The notes below the pieces were generated by a model. That model was not told the DNA's origin. It was given only the letters and a program-made list of their open reading frames with translations, and made no database searches. Shown here piece by piece: positions 1 to 6,785 of a stretch of 11,786 nt of DNA. The position numbers and the translations under genes were made by a program. The DNA is from Candidatus Zixiibacteriota bacterium (lineage in GTDB: Bacteria > SM23-81): positions 1-11,786 of the forward strand of contig DAOVRJ010000052.1 of assembly GCA_030628225.1 (NCBI GenBank), given 5' to 3'. Each line of letters opens with the position of its first letter. Positions within the stretch are counted from its first letter, which is position 1.

Positions 1-48
1 CTCATAATGCAGCTTCAGGAAAGAATATCTCATAGCCAATGGTTTGTA

Positions 49-113
49 CGAATCTCGACTCTCGAATCCCGAACCCCGGTTTTTACGAAGCTCGTCTGTC
101 GAAGCTCGAGGCT
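49..113. repeat. Two blocks of degenerate heptanucleotide tandem repeat
   Basis: From 49 the plus strand reads as consecutive heptads CGAATCT, CGACTCT, CGAATCC, CGAACCC and a closing CG (49-78). After seven spacer bases (79-85) a second block reads CGAAGCT, CGTCTGT, CGAAGCT, CGAGGCT (86-113). Every heptad begins with CG, giving CG at 49, 56, 63, 70 and 77, then at 86, 93, 100 and 107. The consensus is close to CGAAnCy. Heptameric short tandem repeats are known from filamentous cyanobacteria, but this sequence family is not one I recognise. Confidence 0.75.
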
Positions 114-141
114 GGAAGACATACGAAAAACTTCTCTGGTA

Positions 142-162
142 GAACAGACGTCTCGCCTGTTC
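142..162. repeat. 8-bp inverted repeat with one mismatch
   Basis: GAACAG (142-147) pairs with CTGTTC (157-162). Inside, one A/C mismatch is followed by a CG/CG pair around a TCT loop. It stands six bases from the larger palindrome at 169-192 and has the same general build (outer arms, GC-rich inner step, three- or four-base loop), suggesting one composite repeat element. Confidence 0.7.
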
Positions 163-168
163 CATTTT

Positions 169-192
169 CCGCAGAGGCAGGAGCCTCTGCGG
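169..192. repeat. Perfect 10-bp inverted repeat with 4-base loop
   Basis: CCGCAGAGGC (169-178) and GCCTCTGCGG (183-192) are exact complements around AGGA. On the plus strand it is followed by GACAAAAAAA and on the minus strand by AAAATGG, so neither direction has a T-run right after the stem and it is not a standard intrinsic terminator. It resembles the palindromic units of dispersed intergenic repeats. Confidence 0.8.
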
Positions 193-299
193 GACAAAAA
201 AATGTTTCTCCTTCCCCAGGAACACGATCTGCGAACACAAATAGCGGTTTCCCTATTTATATTGGTTTCGTTCCTCAATCAAATTTACAGATAATAACC

Positions 300-311
300 G
301 TTTGTACAAAC
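300..311. repeat. Perfect 12-base palindrome
   Basis: GTTTGTACAAAC reads the same on both strands and lies immediately past the T-run of the presumed terminator. It could bind a dimeric protein or simply extend the terminator structure. The 8-mer GTTTGTAC recurs at 42-49. No function is known. Confidence 0.55.
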
Positions 312-390
312 AAAAACCCGCCGTCTCACCTGGCGCAACACCCTCAGCAGTTTGCACCACCGGGCACACCTTGGCCAGTAAGACAGCGGG
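312..390 (-). terminator. Multi-stem hairpin plus T-run, probable operon terminator
   Basis: On the minus strand, 83 bases after the cysS stop, CCCGCTGTC (390-382) pairs with GACGGCGGG (325-317). One G-T wobble is included and one extra A-T pair closes inward, giving a ten-pair stem. TTTTT (316-312) follows at once, as in intrinsic terminators. The enclosed region of about 54 bases is not a simple loop: a second stem pairs GCCAG (374-378) with CTGGC (330-334) in plus-strand terms, and a short GCAA/TTGC pairing is possible further in. It may therefore be a structured terminator, or a small RNA whose 3' end is this stem. I recognise no known RNA family. A GTTTGTACAAAC palindrome follows at 300-311. 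Confidence 0.5.
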
Positions 391-472
391 CTGTATGCAA
401 CTCGTCCTTTTTAAGGACAGCTCTCATTTTCACGGCCCCAGGATATGTGAGGACCAGAAAACCCCTCAATCC

Positions 473-1924
473 TCAGCCAGAACTCCGGCTAGCGACGTCT
501 ATCAACATAGTGCCGCTCTCCCTATCCAGCACCACCGTACTCCCGGCCCGGTCCTCTAAAATGACCCCATACTCCCGGGACAACTCATCCCGGCACCGGT
601 CCGCCTCAGACCAGTTATTCTCGGCCCGGGCTCTCTGCCGCTGGCGAACCAGCTTTTCTATTTCGGCCAGCTTGCTTTCGTTCTTCTTGGCCGCCGGCTC
701 CATGACACCCAGGACTTCGTCAAAGCGAGCCATCAGCTTCTTTACCTTCCCGGCATCCGACTGGGACACACCCTGGCCAGTCATGAGTTTGTTCAGTCGC
801 CCGATCATGGTGAATAAACTGCCCAGTGCACCGGAGATGTTCAAATCGTCGTCCATATGGCTCTCAAACTCCCGGCGAGCATCCTCTAAGATGCTGTCCA
901 GCTCCGGATTGTCCTTCTCTGCTTTGGAGAGACCGACGTTGTTAAGGAATTCCTGGATCCGTCGCAACGCGTTGCCGGCGCCCTCCAGGCCGTTGAACGT
1001 AAAATTGAGCTGCTGACGATAATGGGTGCTCATCAGCAGATACCGGATGGCCACCGGATCGTGTCCCTTCTCCAGAAGATCCCGAAGCGTGTAGTAATTC
1101 CCCAAAGATTTGGACATCTTCTTTCCCTCGATGATCAGATGCTCGTTGTGCATCCAGTAGCGCACGAAGGGCTTGCCCGTGGCTCCTTCACTCTGAGCGA
1201 TCTCGTTCTCGTGGTGCGGGAAGATGTTGTCCACCCCTCCGGTGTGGATGTCGAAGATCTCGCCCAGATACTTCATGCTCATGGCACTGCACTCGATGTG
1301 CCAACCAGGCCGTCCCTTCCCCAATGGGGTCTCCCAGAAGACCTCCCCATCGCTTTCCTCCCAGGCCTTCCACAGAGCGAAATCGCTCGCCTGTTCCTTC
1401 TCATATTCATCTGCCCTGATACGCAGACCGCATTTCAGCCGGTCCAGCCTCATATGGGAAAGCTTGCCGTACTCGGGAAATGAGGAGATGCGGTAGTAGA
1501 GGGACCCATCGGCTTCATAGACAAATCCCCTCTCCTGCAATCTTTGAATCAAAACCACCATCTCCTCTATGTGCTTGGTGGCCTCCGGATAATGCTCGGC
1601 CCGCTGGATGCGCAGAGTGTCCAGGTCCTCGAAGAAGGCCTTTTTATACCGGGCCGTGTATTCCTCCAGGCTGAGGCCTGTTTGGCGTACCCCGGCGATA
1701 CTCTTATCGTCCACATCGGTGAGATTCATCACCTGGGTCACCTGAAAACCCTTGTACTTCAGGTGCCGCCGGAGGAGATCCTCGAACAGGTATGCTCGAT
1801 AATTCCCGATGTGGGCATAGTCATATACCGTGGGACCGCAGGTGTATATACGCACCTGCCCTTCCACCAGGGGCACGAACTCTTCCTTTCGGCGCGTCAA
1901 TGTATTGAAAAAAACCAAAGCCAT
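473..1924 (-). CDS. cysS: Cysteine--tRNA ligase
   Basis: CysRS is a monomeric class I aminoacyl-tRNA synthetase that charges tRNA-Cys. The length, 483 residues, is typical. The HIGH motif appears as HIGN (38-41). Zinc ligands that bind the cysteine thiol are C29, C212 (WHIEC), H237 and E241 (FPHHENE). KMSKS is at 269-273. The C-terminal part contains the helical DALR-like domain (from about 345, MDDDLNISGALG) and a small anticodon-binding end. The ATG start is three bases after the btpA stop and has GGGGAGG upstream. It is the last gene of the cluster; structured non-coding sequence follows its stop. Confidence 0.98.
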   Translation of the reverse strand: MALVFFNTLTRRKEEFVPLVEGQVRIYTCGPTVYDYAHIGNYRAYLFEDLLRRHLKYKGFQVTQVMNLTDVDDKSIAGVRQTGLSLEEYTARYKKAFFEDLDTLRIQRAEHYPEATKHIEEMVVLIQRLQERGFVYEADGSLYYRISSFPEYGKLSHMRLDRLKCGLRIRADEYEKEQASDFALWKAWEESDGEVFWETPLGKGRPGWHIECSAMSMKYLGEIFDIHTGGVDNIFPHHENEIAQSEGATGKPFVRYWMHNEHLIIEGKKMSKSLGNYYTLRDLLEKGHDPVAIRYLLMSTHYRQQLNFTFNGLEGAGNALRRIQEFLNNVGLSKAEKDNPELDSILEDARREFESHMDDDLNISGALGSLFTMIGRLNKLMTGQGVSQSDAGKVKKLMARFDEVLGVMEPAAKKNESKLAEIEKLVRQRQRARAENNWSEADRCRDELSREYGVILEDRAGSTVVLDRESGTMLIDVASRSSG

Positions 1925-1927
1925 AAA

Positions 1928-2737
1928 TTACCTCCCCAGGTGTTTTAAAAGATCTCTCACTCTGGAAACATCAACCTCATTTTCGGTCTGACCATCCTTC
2001 TTCAAGGAGGTTCCCACGATGGCCCCATCGGCAAGTGCCAAAAGTTCCCTCGCGTTCTCTGGGGTCACACCGCTGCCAACAAGAACGGGGATATCCCCAA
2101 CGGCCTGTTTCACCGACTTCAGCTCCCCGACCACCGGCTCCTCCCCCGTAGCCCTGCCCGTGACGATGAGAGCATCGGCCAGACCGCGGCCGACCAGCTC
2201 TCTGGCGGAAATATCCAGATCTTCCTGGACCAGAGCACGGGCGTGCTTGACCATAACATCGGCGAAAATTTTTGCCGGCGACCCCAGGATCATGCGCTGT
2301 CGCAGAAGACGATGAGCCTGGCCCTGCACGATCCCCTGATCGGTGACCATGGCCCCCATGAGCACGTTCACGCGGATGAACGGTGAGTTCAATGCGTTGG
2401 CCAGGCTCAAGGCGGCCATTGAGTCGTTGCGCAGAACATTTATTCCCGTGGGCAGAGAGGTTACCCGTCTCACTTCTGCGCCCACCAGGGTCATAGCAGC
2501 TACCATCTCCGGTGGCACGGTCTCTGGGAAAAAGGGAAGGTCCCCATAGTTCTCCAGAATCAGACCGTCCAGTCCTCCTTGAGTGTAAACCCGAGCATCA
2601 CGACAGGCCCGGTCAACTATCTCTTCCATGGAACCGCCGTACCGGGGGCTGCCTGGAAGGGGCAACAGGTGCACCACTCCTATGAGCGGTTTCTCGGCGG
2701 GGAACAACTCCACCATGGCGAACCCTTGGTCAGCCAT
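1928..2737 (-). CDS. BtpA/SgcQ family TIM-barrel protein
   Basis: This 269-residue protein belongs to the BtpA family (Pfam BtpA), predicted to be a (beta/alpha)8 barrel. In the cyanobacterium Synechocystis BtpA affects photosystem I accumulation, but homologues are widespread in archaea and non-photosynthetic bacteria, where the role is unknown; SgcQ of enterobacteria is another member. Signatures seen are IGVVHLLPLPGSPRYGG (19-35), LILENYGDLPFF (59-70), TGINVLRND (97-105), FIRVNVLMG (120-128), IFADVMVKHA (157-166), VLVGSGVTPENA (218-229) and the phosphate-loop-like DGAIVGTSLKKDG (237-249). The ATG start has AGGTGAG just upstream. Nothing in the window suggests photosynthesis, so a metabolic role is more likely. 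Its last codons provide the ribosome-binding site of cysS three bases downstream, so the two are translated together. Confidence 0.92.
   Translation of the reverse strand: MADQGFAMVELFPAEKPLIGVVHLLPLPGSPRYGGSMEEIVDRACRDARVYTQGGLDGLILENYGDLPFFPETVPPEMVAAMTLVGAEVRRVTSLPTGINVLRNDSMAALSLANALNSPFIRVNVLMGAMVTDQGIVQGQAHRLLRQRMILGSPAKIFADVMVKHARALVQEDLDISARELVGRGLADALIVTGRATGEEPVVGELKSVKQAVGDIPVLVGSGVTPENARELLALADGAIVGTSLKKDGQTENEVDVSRVRDLLKHLGR
1931..1937 (-). promoter_or_regulatory. cysS ribosome-binding site inside btpA
   Basis: On the minus strand GGGGAGG forms the last Gly and Arg codons of btpA, directly before its TAA stop, and lies six bases ahead of the cysS ATG. It fixes the cysS start and implies that a ribosome ending btpA can reinitiate on cysS. 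Confidence 0.85.
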
Positions 2738-2781
2738 CTTCTCACCTCGTCGTCCAAGGCATAAGCTTAAGACACGAACGT

Positions 2782-3855
2782 TTAATGCGGCGTCAGTTTT
2801 CCAACGGTCTTCTCATCCAGCCGCCTGATGACCTCCACCAGAAGATTCACGGTGCGGTCATAGTCATCACGATGCAGAATCCCCGTGTGACCGTGGATGT
2901 ACCGGGTGGGCACCCCGATAGTCTGGGTGGGAACTCCGATTCCGTGGATGTGAATCCTCCCGCCATCGGTGCCACCCCGGGTGATGCTGGAGAATTGATA
3001 GGGGATCTTCTTTTTTTCGGCCACATCGATAACCAGATCGCGAAGTTTGGTGTTTGGAATCATGGTGGCGTCGTAGATATACAGGGCAGGACCAGCCCCT
3101 ATCTTTTGCTTCTGGTCCCCATTGATACCGGGGGTATCCATAGCCAAACCCACTTCCAGGACGAAAGCAACATCGGGTTCCACTCCCCGAACGCTGGTGG
3201 TAGCTCCCCGCAGACCCACCTCCTCCTGTACGGTGCCCACGCCATAGACGACATTGGGGTGCTTCATACGAGACAGCTTTTTCATAACGTCGATGATCAG
3301 AGCACAGCCAATACGGTCGTCCCAGGCTTTGGCCAGATAGGCTTTTTTGTTGCTCAGCACCGTGAAGGGGCTGATGGGAATGATGGGATCTCCCGGCCGG
3401 ATGCCCATTTTCTTGGGCACGTTGCTTTTCTCCGTGGAGCCCACGTCGATGTACAAATTCTTGATCTCCTGAACCTTTTTACGCTCCTCCGCCTCCAGGA
3501 TATGGGGCGCTTTGGAGCCCACTACTCCGACGACATCGCCTTTGCGGGTTCGAATGCAAACCCTCTGAGACAGGACCACATGAGGCCACCATCCCCCCAG
3601 AGGCAGAAACCTGATGAATCCCTGCTTGGTAATTTCCTTGACCATGAAGCCGACCTCGTCCATGTGGGCGGCCAGCATGACCCGGGGTCCCTTCTGGCCC
3701 GCTTTCTCCTTAGCGATGATGCTGCCCAGTTTGTCGTAGGATAGCTCGGCAATAGGCGACAGATGTCTGGCCATGATGCCAGCCACATCCTCCTCGTGAC
3801 CGGTGACGCCGTAAGCATCGGTCAGTTCCTGGAACATCTTTTCGGTCTGGTCCAT
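2782..3855 (-). CDS. M42 family metallopeptidase (glutamyl/leucyl aminopeptidase type)
   Basis: M42 enzymes are dodecameric, cytosolic, two-metal aminopeptidases that finish degradation of short peptides; some relatives were annotated as endoglucanase or FrvX. The protein is 357 residues, normal length. Likely metal ligands and catalytic residues are H64 and D66 (AAHMDEVGF), D179 (AWDDRIG), the E211-E212 pair (TVQEEVGLRGA), E234 (VLEVGLA) and H321 (RYIHGHTG). Position 234 is usually Asp in this family, and the last motif is more often HSP or HSH, so this is a somewhat divergent member; the other ligands are intact. The ATG start is preceded by a strong GAGGAGG. It lies 38 bases after ddl and 44 bases before the BtpA gene. 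Substrate specificity cannot be deduced. Confidence 0.93.
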   Translation of the reverse strand: MDQTEKMFQELTDAYGVTGHEEDVAGIMARHLSPIAELSYDKLGSIIAKEKAGQKGPRVMLAAHMDEVGFMVKEITKQGFIRFLPLGGWWPHVVLSQRVCIRTRKGDVVGVVGSKAPHILEAEERKKVQEIKNLYIDVGSTEKSNVPKKMGIRPGDPIIPISPFTVLSNKKAYLAKAWDDRIGCALIIDVMKKLSRMKHPNVVYGVGTVQEEVGLRGATTSVRGVEPDVAFVLEVGLAMDTPGINGDQKQKIGAGPALYIYDATMIPNTKLRDLVIDVAEKKKIPYQFSSITRGGTDGGRIHIHGIGVPTQTIGVPTRYIHGHTGILHRDDYDRTVNLLVEVIRRLDEKTVGKLTPH

Positions 3856-3893
3856 GTCATCCTCCTCAAGAGATCAATGGGCAACGCCAACTT

Positions 3894-4925
3894 TCAGTGT
3901 TCTCTTTTCTCCAAGGCCAGGGCGATGATCTTCTCCACCAGCTCTGCAAAATCGATTCCATCGGCCCGGGCCGCTTTGGGCACCAGGCTGTGCTCGGTCA
4001 TTCCGGGGAGGGTGTTGATCTCCAACAGATATGGAATACCCTGAGGGCTCAAGCGCAGATCCGCCCGGGCATATCCACAGCAGCCCAGGGCTTGAAAGGC
4101 CTTCAGCGACATCTCCTGGACCTCTTGAGCCTCATCCGCAGTGAGATCCGGATCGGTGATGTAGCGGCTTTTCCCGTCGGTATATTTCGCAGTGTAGTCG
4201 TATAGCCCTCCCTCGGGGATGATCTCCACCACCGGCAGGGCCCGGTCCTCCAGAATGGCGACGGTCAGCTCCCTGCCGGGAATATATTGCTCCACCATTA
4301 CGGGACCGCCGAAATGCTCCGCTGCCCGGAAAGCCCTCTCCAGTTGGTTCATTTTCTTCACCAGCCGCAGCCCAACGGTGGAACCCTGATTGCTCGGCTT
4401 GACCACCACCGGCAGCTCAAGGGGCGGCTGTGAGCCATTCAATAGCTGGCCGGGATCGATCTGCTGATCGGGGTAAACGGTGATATCCCGCGGGACGCGG
4501 ATCCCTTCCAGCTCGAAGATCTTCTTGGCCATGGTCTTGTCCATGGCCAGGGCGCTGGCCAGCATGCCCGAGCCGGTGTAGGGAATGCCCACCAGATCCA
4601 GATAGCCCTGGATGGTGCCGTCCTCCCCAATTCCCCCGTGCAAGGCGTTGAAAATAACCTGGGCTTTCTGATTACGGCAAGTCTCCACGGCACAGAAAAG
4701 CTGTTCATGAAAATGGCCGTGCCGATCAAGCAGCTCCGGAGGCTCTTGGGAAGTACCTCTCCCCCAACATGCCTGATCCGCGGGCAGAAGTTTCCCCCCA
4801 CGAGCCGTGTCCAGGGGAAATATCTCGTGTCCCAGCTCTATCAAGGCTTTGGCCACGCATCTCCCCGATTCCAGGGAAACGTCCCGCTCGGGAGAATCTC
4901 CTCCTACAAAGATGGCTACCTTCAA
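3894..4925 (-). CDS. ddl: D-alanine--D-alanine ligase
   Basis: Ddl is the ATP-grasp ligase that makes D-Ala-D-Ala for peptidoglycan. From the chosen start the protein has 343 residues. Conserved elements are VGGDSPERDVSLESG (7-21), HGGIGEDG (96-103), YTGSG (116-120), DK (129-130), the ATP-binding VVKPSNQGSTVG (174-185), YDYTAKY (242-248), RADLR (287-291) and LLEINTLPGMTEHSLVP (300-316), where E302 and N304 bind Mg. A segment of about 45 residues between the first two motifs is longer than in short Ddl forms. The start is uncertain. TTG at 4925 gives the canonical MKVAIFVGG opening and has GGGAG four bases upstream. An ATG at 4940 lacks a ribosome-binding site. The frame reaches a TTG at 4994, which would overlap DedA by 37 bases. 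I prefer 4925. The M42 gene follows after 38 bases. Confidence 0.96.
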   Translation of the reverse strand: MKVAIFVGGDSPERDVSLESGRCVAKALIELGHEIFPLDTARGGKLLPADQACWGRGTSQEPPELLDRHGHFHEQLFCAVETCRNQKAQVIFNALHGGIGEDGTIQGYLDLVGIPYTGSGMLASALAMDKTMAKKIFELEGIRVPRDITVYPDQQIDPGQLLNGSQPPLELPVVVKPSNQGSTVGLRLVKKMNQLERAFRAAEHFGGPVMVEQYIPGRELTVAILEDRALPVVEIIPEGGLYDYTAKYTDGKSRYITDPDLTADEAQEVQEMSLKAFQALGCCGYARADLRLSPQGIPYLLEINTLPGMTEHSLVPKAARADGIDFAELVEKIIALALEKREH

Positions 4926-4957
4926 GATACTCCCTCTCATCTGGCAACGCATCAGAT

Positions 4958-5584
4958 TCAAGATCTCCTGGTATAACGTCTCTTCAGATACCAAACTAGG
5001 ACGAACAAACCCACCAGAGCGACGATGAGACCGTTATAGAACCGAAAGAGATCGACTATTCGTTCCCAGTTCTGGCCAAGCTTCAACCCTAAATACAACA
5101 ATAGACCATTCCAGGCCAGAATGCTCACCAGGCTGAAGACCAGAAATGTACCGTACCTCATCCGGCCAATGCCCGCTGAGATGGCCACAATAGACCGTAC
5201 TCCAGCCAAAAACCGGCTGGCCAAAACGACCTTCCGGCCGTGTTGCTCAAACCAGCCCTCGACCCGTCGAAGACGTTCTGGGGAGAAAAAGGGATATCTG
5301 CCCCTGTGAAAAAGAGTTCTCCCCTTGGTCAAACCCAACAGGAAAAGCAGAGATGCTCCGACCAAACTCCCCGCCGTACTGCTCAGCAAAGCACCGGATA
5401 AATTGAGTTTGCCAACTCCCACCAGGTATCCCCCGATGATAATCACTGTGTCTCCGGGATAGGGCGGGAACAGGTTCTCGACGATGGCGCTGACCAGCAG
5501 AACCGAATAGAGCCACAGGGCGTTTGAACTGGTGATCAGGTGTAAAAAATCTGCGATGTCGTTCCCTCCCTCAAGGACTCTCAT
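4958..5584 (-). CDS. DedA family membrane protein
   Basis: DedA proteins are inner-membrane proteins with two re-entrant loops. Several are now linked to flipping of lipid carriers such as undecaprenyl phosphate or of phospholipids. This 208-residue example has the family signatures ENLFPPYPGDTVIIIGGYL (36-54, with E36 and D45) and SRFLAGVRSIVAISAG (123-138, with R124 and R130), then GRMRYGTFLVFS. Hydrophobic stretches lie near 24-56, 61-84, 122-138, 146-166 and 183-200. A basic tail (KRRYTRRS) follows the last span. The ATG at 5584 lies inside ispF and has no good ribosome-binding site, while a strong GGGAGGG sits just after the ispF stop, inside this gene. Position between isoprenoid genes and ddl fits a role in undecaprenyl-phosphate or envelope traffic, but that is an inference from context. 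Confidence 0.92.
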   Translation of the reverse strand: MRVLEGGNDIADFLHLITSSNALWLYSVLLVSAIVENLFPPYPGDTVIIIGGYLVGVGKLNLSGALLSSTAGSLVGASLLFLLGLTKGRTLFHRGRYPFFSPERLRRVEGWFEQHGRKVVLASRFLAGVRSIVAISAGIGRMRYGTFLVFSLVSILAWNGLLLYLGLKLGQNWERIVDLFRFYNGLIVALVGLFVLVWYLKRRYTRRS

Positions 5585-6047
5585 CTACTAGGGCCACTGC
5601 ATAGGCCACCATTCCCTGTCCGGACCCAGCGAAACCCAGGCCCTCGGTTGTGGTCGCCTTTATAGACACCTGCTCGACCGGCATCTCCAGCGCCTCGGCC
5701 AGGTGCTGACGCATCTTGGGCACATGGGATCCGATCCGGGGACGTTCGGCCACCAGGGTGGCGTCGATGTTGACGATCTGAAATCCCTTTTCCCGCACCA
5801 GACTCTTCACCTCGCCCAGCAGCTTGAGGCTGGAAATATCCTTCCAGCGGGGATCGTCGTCTGGGAAATGGCTTCCCAGATCTCCCAGCGCTGCCGCCCC
5901 CAGCAGGGCGTCGCCCACGGCATGGCAGATGACGTCGGCGTCGGAATGGCCCAGCAGTCCCTTTTCGAACGGCACGGTCACTCCACCCAACACCAGGGGG
6001 CGCCCTGCCACCAGACGATGAACGTCATATCCCAGGCCGACTCTCAT
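5571..6047 (-). CDS. ispF: 2-C-methyl-D-erythritol 2,4-cyclodiphosphate synthase IspF
   Basis: IspF cyclises CDP-methylerythritol 2-phosphate to MEcPP, releasing CMP. The protein is 158 residues, normal for this trimeric enzyme. The metal-binding residues D8 and H10 are in GYDVHR, and H42 is in DVICHAVGDALLGA. H34-S35-D36 and GDLGSHFPD (55-63) are also conserved. The C-terminal KATTTEGLGFAGSGQGM (130-146) carries the conserved threonine/glutamate loop that contacts CDP. The ATG overlaps the ispD stop, and the end of the gene overlaps the DedA start by 14 bases. IspE, which acts between IspD and IspF, is not in the window and must be encoded elsewhere. Confidence 0.98.
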   Translation of the reverse strand: MRVGLGYDVHRLVAGRPLVLGGVTVPFEKGLLGHSDADVICHAVGDALLGAAALGDLGSHFPDDDPRWKDISSLKLLGEVKSLVREKGFQIVNIDATLVAERPRIGSHVPKMRQHLAEALEMPVEQVSIKATTTEGLGFAGSGQGMVAYAVALVDESP

Positions 6048-6754
6048 CCCCGTGTTCTCCCGGACAGCACCGCCTCCACGAAGGATAGATCCTCCGGGGT
6101 GGTCACCTTGATGTTCTCGCTGTGCCCCTGAACCACGTGAATCTGTTGTCCCAGATCCTTGACTAGCGAGACATCATCGGTGCCGATATAGCCGCGTTCT
6201 AAAGCCGATTGATGCGCCCCGCGAATGAGGTCGTAGGAAAACGCCTGGGGCGTCTGCATCAGCCACAGATTCCGCCGATCCAGGGTAACCTGGAACACCT
6301 CTCCCTCGCCCCGGCGGACCGTGTCGGTGGGCCGGACAGCCAGGGCGGCGGCCCCATGCCGGGCGGCCTTAGCCACCACCTGGTCGATTAGCTCGGCGGT
6401 GATCAGGGGCCTGGCACCGTCGTGAATGGCCACCAGACGGCATCCGAAATCGATGGCCTCCAGACCGAGGCGGACTGAATCCTGCCGCGACGCACCCCCG
6501 GGGACGATCTTGCGAACCTTGCCGATCCCGTAGGCATCAACCACCGCATCGGCCGCAAATCCTAAGAAATCCTCAGCCACCACCAGCACCACCCGGTCGA
6601 TGGAGGCGGCCTGTTGGAATGATCTCAGTGTATGGGCCAGCAGCGGCCGCCCTGCCACCGTTAGCATCACCTTGGGCATCTCGGCGCCCATGCGCACGCC
6701 TTGCCCGGCGGCGACGATCAGTCCGGTGGCCGTCTCTAGATGGTCAGTGACCAT
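6044..6754 (-). CDS. ispD: 2-C-methyl-D-erythritol 4-phosphate cytidylyltransferase IspD
   Basis: IspD joins CTP and MEP to form CDP-methylerythritol, the third step of the MEP isoprenoid pathway. The 236-residue protein begins its nucleotide-binding fold with GLIVAAGQGVRMG (11-23); R21 and K28 (in EMPKVML) are in the places of the catalytic Arg and Lys. Other family motifs are PGGASRQDSV (85-94), HDGARP (111-116), RPTDTV (141-146), QTPQAF (167-172), TDD (192-194) and NIKVTTPEDL (214-223). The residues after PK are V-M-L, whereas many family members have Q-Y/F-L, a modest deviation. Start is ATG with AGGG a few bases upstream. Its stop overlaps the ispF start by four bases (ATGA), so the two pathway genes are translationally coupled. 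Confidence 0.96.
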   Translation of the reverse strand: MVTDHLETATGLIVAAGQGVRMGAEMPKVMLTVAGRPLLAHTLRSFQQAASIDRVVLVVAEDFLGFAADAVVDAYGIGKVRKIVPGGASRQDSVRLGLEAIDFGCRLVAIHDGARPLITAELIDQVVAKAARHGAAALAVRPTDTVRRGEGEVFQVTLDRRNLWLMQTPQAFSYDLIRGAHQSALERGYIGTDDVSLVKDLGQQIHVVQGHSENIKVTTPEDLSFVEAVLSGRTRG

Positions 6755-6785
6755 TTATTCCCTAATCCCCATCGGATGCGGACCA

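Larger units (their letters stand above)
1..472. other. Gene-free, repeat-rich region downstream of cysS
   Basis: No credible coding sequence is present; open frames here run through repeats or are antisense to cysS and lack family resemblance. The region holds the terminator-like structure, a 12-base palindrome, two inverted repeats and the heptad tandem repeats, all listed separately. A weak hairpin, GTCCTT-TTT-AAGGAC, is at 404-418. I found no tRNA (no T-loop or acceptor pairing) and no rRNA. Confidence 0.7.

Noticed and set aside
30-278. Minus-strand open frame of 82 codons downstream of cysS
   Set aside because: It is made mostly of translated repeat and palindrome sequence, has no recognisable motif and no convincing ribosome-binding site in front of its start.
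254-282. Possible minus-strand promoter (TTGATT and TATAAA)
   Set aside because: The spacing is about 15 bases and the matches are partial; AT-rich intergenic sequence often gives such pairs, and no gene follows within the window.
42-311. Direct repeat GTTTGTAC at 42-49 and 300-307 as ends of a mobile element
   Set aside because: An 8-base repeat at this distance is not statistically striking, there are no terminal inverted repeats and no transposase.
312-397. tRNA, SRP RNA or known riboswitch in the structured region
   Set aside because: No T-loop, no SRP apical-loop consensus and no riboswitch core were seen; only a stem plus T-run is supported.
39-1016. Long plus-strand open frame of about 325 codons opposite cysS
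   Set aside because: It is antisense to a clearly conserved gene, its first part runs through the heptad and palindromic repeats, and its composition resembles a reverse-strand shadow.
2785-3744. Long plus-strand open frame of about 319 codons opposite the M42 gene
   Set aside because: Antisense shadow of a well-conserved peptidase; no family features.
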